Of a stretch of 64,000 bases of DNA, positions 59,154 through 64,000 are shown piece by piece. A program made the translations under genes and the position numbers. Every line of letters starts with the position of its first letter. Position 1 is the first letter of the stretch. Origin of the DNA: Bacillus sp. BGMRC 2118 (GTDB taxonomy: Bacteria; Bacillota; Bacilli; Bacillales; SA4). The notes below the pieces were generated by a model, which saw only the letters and a program-made list of their open reading frames with translations, did no database searches and was not told where the DNA came from. Location of the stretch: assembly GCA_008364785.1 (NCBI GenBank), contig VTTJ01000001.1:372001-436000 (forward strand), given 5' to 3'.

Positions 59154-60074
59154 ATGAAAAAGCGACTTCTTGCAGATTTAATTTTACTATTTGTAGCATT
59201 TATTTGGGGTGCAACATTTGTCCTCGTACAACAGGCGATTTCTTTTTTAGAACCATTTACTTTTAATGCCGTTCGATTTCTATTTGCAGCACTACTTTTA
59301 ATTATTTGGTTTTGTTTATTTAACCGGAACCAAATAAAAATGATGAATAAGAAACTGTTCCTCTCTGGCCTATTTATTGCATCTAGCTTATTTCTAGGCT
59401 ATGCTCTTCAGACTATGGGATTATTGTATACAACTTCATCAAAGGCTGGTTTTATTACTGGATTAAGTGTTGTGTTGGTTCCTATGCTTGGTATTTATAT
59501 CTTAAAGCAAAGACCACGTCTCCTTGCAGTTACTGGATCACTTGTAGCAGTAGCTGGTTTATTTTTATTAACAGTCGGTGACTCCTTTTTAGTGAACAAG
59601 GGTGATGTATTAGTGTTAGGGTGTGCAATAGCTTTTGCTATGCATATCATTCTAACTGGTAAGTATACGAATGATTTTCCAAGCATGCTTTTAACCATCA
59701 CTCAAATTACAGGAGTTGCACTATTTTCATCTATAGGAGCACTACTTTTTGAAGACTGGAGAGTAGTATTTGATAAAGAGGTTATTCTTCAGCAAGATGT
59801 TCTGATTGCTTTATTTGTCACGGCAGTATTAGCAACTGCAGTAGCCTTTTTTGCTCAAACAAAATTACAGCAATATACGACTCCTACTAGAGTTGCGCTA
59901 ATTTTTGCGATGGAGCCAGTATTCGCGGCAATCACGGCATATTATTGGGCAGATGAACGATTAGGGTCATATGCAATTATTGGATGTCTTCTTATCTTTT
60001 TAGGGATGATATTATCAGAGCTACCAACTTTAAAAAAGAAGAAAAGTGGGTTGCGAGACGTGAACTCTGCATAA
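59154..60074 (+). CDS. DMT family transporter (EamA)
   Basis: A 306-residue membrane protein with ten predicted segments and two EamA repeats. The first has ADLILLFVAFIWGATFVLVQ; the second ends in FAMEPVFAAITAYYWADERLG, a typical EamA motif. ATG 59154 follows AAAGGA. Members export amino acids or metabolites; the substrate is unknown. Its stop codon begins a (TAAA)n run at 60072. Confidence 0.9.
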   Translation: MKKRLLADLILLFVAFIWGATFVLVQQAISFLEPFTFNAVRFLFAALLLIIWFCLFNRNQIKMMNKKLFLSGLFIASSLFLGYALQTMGLLYTTSSKAGFITGLSVVLVPMLGIYILKQRPRLLAVTGSLVAVAGLFLLTVGDSFLVNKGDVLVLGCAIAFAMHIILTGKYTNDFPSMLLTITQITGVALFSSIGALLFEDWRVVFDKEVILQQDVLIALFVTAVLATAVAFFAQTKLQQYTTPTRVALIFAMEPVFAAITAYYWADERLGSYAIIGCLLIFLGMILSELPTLKKKKSGLRDVNSA

Positions 60075-60091
60075 ATAAATAAATAAATAAA
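60072..60091. repeat. Short TAAA tandem repeat at the exporter stop codon
   Basis: Five tandem TAAA units begin with the stop codon of the DMT transporter gene, which places in-frame and out-of-frame TAA codons one after another. Confidence 0.8.
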
Positions 60092-60133
60092 AGATATCTA
60101 GATAGCCTGCTTACTTATTAAGTAACTCTAATG

Positions 60134-60170
60134 TATAAAAAAAGACCCACCTTTTAAGTGGGTCTTTATC
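60134..60170. terminator. Bidirectional terminator between convergent genes
   Basis: AAAGACCCAC and GTGGGTCTTT pair around CTTTTAA, with T and A tracts on both sides. It serves the DMT exporter and the 60172 gene. Confidence 0.88.
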
Positions 60171-60171
60171 G

Positions 60172-60519
60172 TTAAACACTGATAATTCCTTTATCTTGAG
60201 CATATTGAAAAGCATGTTTCTTCGATGTTATTCCTTCACTTTTTAGTTGTTCTAGTAAGGCTACAAAATAACTGCCATCAAATTGTCGCTGAGCTTTTAA
60301 TGTGATTTCAATTGCATGAATGACTTGTTCATCACTGGCAGCCGCATACATCTGACCAAAAGAAATAAATCCTAATGCTTCTTCGCCAAACACAAAACCT
60401 TTTTCCATTAAAAAATCCACATATTCATTTACTGTTTTCTTCACTATAACTGACACTTCTCCCCTAATTTTCGACAATCTTCTCTCTCTATCATACAAAA
60501 TATATGGTACTTTTACCAT
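60172..60519 (-). CDS. Hypothetical protein downstream of yuiD
   Basis: A protein of up to 115 residues, helical and soluble; the core is VKKTVNEYVDFLMEKGFVFG. ATG 60519 touches the yuiD stop codon but has no ribosome binding site. GTG 60456 or GTG 60444, after AGGGGAG, are alternatives that remove the N-terminal 21-25 residues. The gene follows yuiD directly. Function unknown. Confidence 0.6.
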   Translation of the reverse strand: MVKVPYILYDRERRLSKIRGEVSVIVKKTVNEYVDFLMEKGFVFGEEALGFISFGQMYAAASDEQVIHAIEITLKAQRQFDGSYFVALLEQLKSEGITSKKHAFQYAQDKGIISV

Positions 60520-60977
60520 TATTTATTTGTAAGGAAATGTGCAATTGTTCCTGTTAACAGTCCCAATAAGGCACCAGCAATAACTTCCTCCGGTTGATGA
60601 CCAAGCATTTCTTTTAACCTTTTTTCCTTGTTATCATGATAATGATGATCTTCCTGGCCTTGAAGTCTTTCAACCTCTTCATCAATTTCATTTACAGCAA
60701 TTGTAAGTTCACCAGCTTGCCTTCTAACTCCTTGTGCATCATACATGACAATCAATCCAAATATGGAGGCAAGCGCAAAATCGATGGTTGGAACTCCACG
60801 GTCCAGTGCTACATATGTAGCTAATGATGTGACACCCGCAGAGTGTGAACTAGGCATCCCACCTGAATCATTAAAGGCACCCCAATCCCAGACACCTGTT
60901 TTAGCTTGTTTGATCGGTATTTTTAAAAATTGTGCTAAGCCGATTGTCGCAATAGCTGTAATTACACCTTTGTTCAT
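60519..60977 (-). CDS. yuiD: Divergent PAP2 family membrane protein, YuiD-like
   Basis: A 152-residue membrane protein of the DUF212 (divergent PAP2/acid phosphatase-VPO-related) family. FNDSGGMPSSHSAGVTSLAT near residue 35 and DAQGVRRQAG near 100 carry the phosphatase-like Arg, Ser-His and His motifs. Four membrane segments are predicted. ATG 60977 follows GAGGTGATAG. It may act on a prenyl or lipid phosphate; unproven. Confidence 0.88.
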   Translation of the reverse strand: MNKGVITAIATIGLAQFLKIPIKQAKTGVWDWGAFNDSGGMPSSHSAGVTSLATYVALDRGVPTIDFALASIFGLIVMYDAQGVRRQAGELTIAVNEIDEEVERLQGQEDHHYHDNKEKRLKEMLGHQPEEVIAGALLGLLTGTIAHFLTNK

Positions 60978-61081
60978 TCTATCACCTCAGGTCTTATTCT
61001 TTAAATTGAGGGAATAAACTATTCGTTCTTTACATAAATGTTGTTTCCTTTTCAAACACTATAATTGGAGGTGAAGCTTCA

Positions 61082-61210
61082 ATGACACATAAACATAACC
61101 GTGGCCAAAGAGCACAGGGCATTAATCCACAGGGCTATGCACAAGATGAACATACTCCAGATCCAAAAACTAAGTTAGAAAATGCAGCAAAACGATCAAA
61201 TACAAAATAG
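61082..61210 (+). CDS. sspL: Small acid-soluble spore protein L
   Basis: A 42-residue hydrophilic protein. The segment GINPQGYAQDEHTPDPKTKL and the C-terminal AAKRSNTK match the SspL pattern, in which GVTPQG, a DPKTEL segment and KSNTK are conserved as I remember the family. ATG 61082 follows GGAGGTGAAG. It is expected in the forespore under sigma G. Its position upstream of ypcP fits B. subtilis. Confidence 0.85.
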   Translation: MTHKHNRGQRAQGINPQGYAQDEHTPDPKTKLENAAKRSNTK

Positions 61211-61245
61211 GAATGGGGTTCCCCCCATTCCTATCATTACTCTTT
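61205..61245. terminator. Terminator between sspL and ypcP
   Basis: TAGGAATGGGG and CCCCATTCCTA form a strong hairpin at the sspL stop codon between convergent genes. The following TCATTACTCTTT is a weak T-tract. Confidence 0.7.
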
Positions 61246-62116
61246 ATCCAAGTAGTCGATCTAATCCTTTGAACTCAAGTTCTCTAAACGTTGATAGAGC
61301 GCGATCTTTATTTACATTAAAAATAGCTTCATCCGGGTTACAGTCAATCGGCACCTCACAATGAATACGTGCTAACCTATGTGAAAGATGTAGCATCTCA
61401 ATCCCGTCCTCTATTTTTGCTCTCTGTGATTTGGTTAACTTTGGCAGATTCTCAAGTATACCTTCAATCGATCCATACTCAATTAAAAGCTTTATTGCAG
61501 TCTTCTCACCTATACCTTTTACTCCTGGATAGTTATCACTCGGGTCTCCCATTAGCGCTTTAAGATCAATCATTTGAGCAGGTGTAATACCTTTTTCTTC
61601 TAACAATCTCTCGGGCTTGTACACTTCATAATTTCCAAATCCATTTCGAACGATAGCAACAGATATATGATCATCTAATAACTGAAGAATATCTCTATCA
61701 CCTGTCACAATGGTGATGTCATAATCTCTACTATATTTCTTTGCGATCGTTCCAATACAGTCATCAGCTTCATAGCCAACTAACCCAATATTAGGAATAT
61801 TTAAAGATTCTACAACTTCCTTTACTAAATCAAATTGAGGAATTAATTCAACTGGTGCTTCACCACGATTTGCTTTATAGTCTGGGAATTCTTCGTTTCT
61901 GAATGTTTTGCTTCCCATATCCCAACAACAAATGACATGACTTGGATTAAAGTGGTCAATTGCTGTAAATAAATGCTTTACAAACCCATGTACACCATTA
62001 GTTGGTACACCCTTACTATTTATCATAAAATAATTGCTCACAGCCGTTGCGTAAAACGCTCTGAATAACAATGCCATGCCATCAACAAGCAGCATTTTTT
62101 TAGTTGTCTCTTCCAC
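61244..62116 (-). CDS. ypcP: 5'-3' exonuclease, YpcP-like
   Basis: A 290-residue nuclease similar to the 5' nuclease domain of DNA polymerase I. The metal-binding acidic motifs are MLLLVDGMALLFRAF, GYEADDCIGTIAKKY, TGDRDILQL and LKALMGDPSDNYPGVKGIGEKTA. GTG 62116 is five bases after GTGGGGTG. ATG 62143 lies only a few bases after a TATAAT that is probably the -10 box, so it would be untranslated. Likely role: removing RNA primers or DNA flaps during replication and repair. Confidence 0.9.
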   Translation of the reverse strand: MEETTKKMLLVDGMALLFRAFYATAVSNYFMINSKGVPTNGVHGFVKHLFTAIDHFNPSHVICCWDMGSKTFRNEEFPDYKANRGEAPVELIPQFDLVKEVVESLNIPNIGLVGYEADDCIGTIAKKYSRDYDITIVTGDRDILQLLDDHISVAIVRNGFGNYEVYKPERLLEEKGITPAQMIDLKALMGDPSDNYPGVKGIGEKTAIKLLIEYGSIEGILENLPKLTKSQRAKIEDGIEMLHLSHRLARIHCEVPIDCNPDEAIFNVNKDRALSTFRELEFKGLDRLLG

Positions 62117-62308
62117 TATTACACCCCACTTTATATTTGCCATGTCTATTATATCATAGTAGAAATAGATGAAAAATTGTTACTTATTGGCTAATGAGAT
62201 AGATCTTTGTTGATTGTTTTCACAATTAATCCGTTTACAACGTTAATTTCAATTGTTTTGAGGCTTGAGGCATCCTTTCACCAAGAGAATGAAGTAGTAT
62301 TTGTTTCA

Positions 62309-62338
62309 TTAAAAGCGACATGATTTATGAAAAGAGCC
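62309..62338 (+). mobile_element. MITE remnant J, right end only
   Basis: ATTAAAAGCGACATGATTTA, then TGAAAAGAGCC, is a degenerate copy of the last 30 bases of the MITE. It abuts the T-tract of the terminator at 62339-62366, as most other copies do. Confidence 0.5.
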
Positions 62339-62366
62339 TTAAAAAAGACGTCCATTTGGACGTCTT
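62339..62366 (-). terminator. Terminator after the 62428 gene
   Basis: AAGACGTCC and GGACGTCTT pair around AAAT, with six T on the minus strand. Confidence 0.85.
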
Positions 62367-62427
62367 GTAAGGATACTAGTGAATATTGTATCAACCACTT
62401 GAAGAACACGAACTACTGTTAATTTTG

Positions 62428-63042
62428 TTAGGAATTTGGTAATGTTCGCTTTACTTCTACATTTACTTCCCTTAATGCTGTATAAATGCGGCGTTTGTTT
62501 AGTTGTACATCTTTCGTTACAGGCATGTGAAAAACTGTTCCGTTTTGGTATGTAAAGACAAGATCTCCTTCTACCATCACTCCATTATTCATAACCTGAA
62601 GTTGCTCTGCATGAGTGACATCTTTCCACTTATATGTCTCCGTTTTGAATCCCCAAAAGTCATTATGGTGGATTCCTTCATTGTCTAAATAAAAATAATG
62701 ATTTAATGAAAAAATGATGGCAATAGCTGCTGGTACTGATAGTACCCAAAAATAGAAATGGTTTACTTTCCTTTCCTTTAACAACATTTTATTTCTATAA
62801 ATTAAATAAGTAATAATAACAATAGCAAACCATACTAATGCTCCTGCAAATATGGCATAATTTGAATTTGGTGTGGTGAAGAACCAGCCTTTAATGGAGT
62901 TACTAATAAAAATATCCTGATATGTGTAAATTGCAACAAACGGTAAAAAAATACTGGATGAGATTAGTATAATGCTGGCCATAATGAGAAACTTGGGTAA
63001 ATCAAATTGATTCTTTTTTGTTGTAATCGTATATCCAGTCAT
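62428..63042 (-). CDS. Membrane protein of unknown function
   Basis: A 204-residue protein with three predicted membrane segments (about 19-41, 63-80 and 95-114) and a soluble C-terminal domain with a PH-like pattern: DNEGIHHNDFWGFKTETYKW, then LVFTYQNGTVFHMPVTKDV. ATG 63042 follows AAAGGAGAG. No family recognised. It has its own terminator. Confidence 0.7.
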   Translation of the reverse strand: MTGYTITTKKNQFDLPKFLIMASIILISSSIFLPFVAIYTYQDIFISNSIKGWFFTTPNSNYAIFAGALVWFAIVIITYLIYRNKMLLKERKVNHFYFWVLSVPAAIAIIFSLNHYFYLDNEGIHHNDFWGFKTETYKWKDVTHAEQLQVMNNGVMVEGDLVFTYQNGTVFHMPVTKDVQLNKRRIYTALREVNVEVKRTLPNS

Positions 63043-63155
63043 AATCGCTCTCCTTTTGTTAGTCTCTTTTTATTTTATCAGATTTTTCCAAATATAGAGA
63101 ACCTTTTTCTCTCCCTAATAAAGATCTGTAAATTGAACTTGTTGAAATTGCACAT

Positions 63156-63182
63156 TAAAAACCCCGTCTCCATAGACAGGGT
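63156..63182 (-). terminator. Terminator after the 63254 small gene
   Basis: CCCTGTC and GACGGGG pair around TATGGA, followed by TTTTTAATG on the minus strand. Confidence 0.75.
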
Positions 63183-63253
63183 CCAAATTTCTTTACGGTA
63201 TCTCCCACGACTGCCGTTAATAATGCAAACTAACACCGTAGGAGTTCACGCAT

Positions 63254-63382
63254 TTATTTCTTCTTTTTCATTCCAGCTTTCTCTGCTTCTACTTCTGCAT
63301 ATGATTGGAATTCAGGTGAGTTACCTTTTTTAACATTATCATTGCGCTGTGCATTTGCATTGGCATTTTTCGTTCTACCCAT
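63254..63382 (-). CDS. Small basic protein, spore-protein-like
   Basis: A 42-residue hydrophilic protein (MGRTKNANANAQRNDNVKKG at the start, KKKK at the end). ATG 63382 follows GGAG. Its low complexity and Asn/Ala/Lys richness are reminiscent of minor small acid-soluble spore proteins, but no family is assigned. A ~70-base structured 3' region follows before the terminator. Confidence 0.6.
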   Translation of the reverse strand: MGRTKNANANAQRNDNVKKGNSPEFQSYAEVEAEKAGMKKKK

Positions 63383-63454
63383 CTCGATCACTCCTTTTTT
63401 ATTATGTTTTTAACCATAGATAGTATTTGTAGCTTTTGTATTTTTATGTTTTTC

Positions 63455-63498
63455 GCAAAAATAAGAAACAGCCCTTCTCCATTAGGAAAAGGACTGTT
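63455..63498 (-). terminator. Terminator of the sulfurtransferase gene
   Basis: AACAGTCCTTTTCC pairs with GGAGAAGGGCTGTT, with TTTTTGCG following on the minus strand after TCTTA. It overlaps the last codons. Confidence 0.75.
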
Positions 63499-64000
63499 TA
63501 GAGGAAATTGGATTATCTGGATAGGTTATCCAATCACTCCAACTTCCTGCATAAAGTAATACATTTTCATATCCTGCTTCACTCAACGACAAAATATTAG
63601 GACAAGCTGTCACACCTGATCCACAATAGACAATGATTTCTTTTTCTTTAGGTAAATCTTTAAATTGCATTTGCAATTGTTCTTGGTTCTTCCACTTTCC
63701 ATTCTGTAATGATTCTTGCCAAAAATAGTTCACAGCTCCTGGTATGTGGCCCGCCTTTTTATCAATTGGTTCCTCAACACCCAGGTAGCGGGTATTTTCT
63801 CTAGAATCTATGAGTATCGTTTCAGGATCATTTAGCTTTGCCTTAACATCCTCAACAGAAGCTAACATATGGCTTTGGATGATGGGTTTGAAACTTCTTT
63901 TTTTAGTTGTAGGAAAAGCACTACTTAATGGTAAACCTTCGTCTTTCCATGAGCGAAAGTTGCCGTTCATCACAAATACATTTTCATGTCCATAGTAACG
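63482..64000 (-). CDS. Sulfurtransferase (rhodanese), start outside the window
   Basis: The C-terminal 172 residues of a two-domain rhodanese/3-mercaptopyruvate sulfurtransferase. The active-site loop is YCGSGVTACPN, with Cys in CGSGVTA as in mercaptopyruvate sulfurtransferases; the inter-domain segment KAGHIPGAVNYFW precedes it. The frame is open to the window edge and reads RYYGHENVFVMNG there, so the ATG at 63973 is internal and the gene is truncated by the window, not by mutation. It transfers sulfane sulfur to thiols or cyanide. Confidence 0.9.
   Translation of the reverse strand, partial: RYYGHENVFVMNGNFRSWKDEGLPLSSAFPTTKKRSFKPIIQSHMLASVEDVKAKLNDPETILIDSRENTRYLGVEEPIDKKAGHIPGAVNYFWQESLQNGKWKNQEQLQMQFKDLPKEKEIIVYCGSGVTACPNILSLSEAGYENVLLYAGSWSDWITYPDNPISSKQSFS

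Noticed and set aside
1..64000. CRISPR array, prophage or integrative element
   Set aside because: No regularly spaced identical repeats, no integrase, phage structural or transposase gene was found; the dispersed repeats are MITEs and palindromes.

Overview
The window looks like a chromosomal segment of an endospore-forming member of the Bacillaceae. It is low in GC, uses AGGAGG-type ribosome binding sites with frequent GTG and TTG starts, and carries spore and germination genes (a GerA-family receptor, SspL, a YjcZ-family protein), a meso-DAP-type MurE, bacilliredoxin and a Sco copper chaperone. Several stretches follow the order I remember from Bacillus subtilis: ypmR-sco-ypmP-yplQ, thyB-dfrA-ypkP, ypjP-ypiP-yphP-ypgR, and ypzA-ypeQ-ypeP-ypdQ-sspL-ypcP. 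The genus cannot be fixed from the sequence alone. I saw no rRNA, tRNA, CRISPR array, prophage or transposase gene.

Layout. 1-3000: an ABC-2 exporter operon (ATPase plus two permeases), preceded by a tiny leader ORF and a terminator. 3100-14400: a lysine/beta-lysine cluster (yokU, ablA, ablB, yodQ, yodR, yodS, yodT), split by a complete germinant-receptor operon in the order small 2-TM protein, B, A, C. 14600-25300: flavoproteins, an SDR protein, an S66 peptidase, DinB, UppP, a P1-family peptidase, D-amino-acid aminotransferase, an SGNH hydrolase and Sco. 25400-38950: ypmP, a hemolysin III protein, PlsC, DfrA, ThyB, an anthrax-lethal-factor-like metalloprotease, YpjP, YpiP, BrxA, YpgR, an NlpC/P60 hydrolase, MobA, an ABC-F protein and an HD hydrolase. 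39000-48700: DegV, a peptide-regulator pair of RRNPP type, a stand-alone murE, an amidohydrolase next to a frameshifted large GNAT-domain gene, and glutathione peroxidase. 48700-64000: a DEAD-box helicase, formate-THF ligase, ykoN/P/Q-like genes, RNase H-like proteins, a DMT exporter, YuiD, SspL, a 5'-3' exonuclease and a truncated sulfurtransferase gene.

The strongest candidate for a new system is at 40247-41704. An HTH-TPR regulator of NprR/PlcR type lies 21 bases upstream of a 58-residue secreted propeptide that carries the octapeptide GHENHPDP twice. The two DNA copies differ only at synonymous positions. TTGGGAAAR boxes upstream are candidate operators.

The second theme is mobile repeats. 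A ~186 bp MITE occurs in five full-length, several deleted and a few remnant copies. It has GGCTS...GAGCC ends and 8-bp AT-rich target duplications, which suggests mobilisation by an ISL3-family transposase. It sits repeatedly at the U-tracts of Rho-independent terminators. Two copies of an unrelated nested palindrome (3025-3081 and 16854-16910) share a GGGGGACAGGCCCCC core, and their outer arms show compensatory changes.
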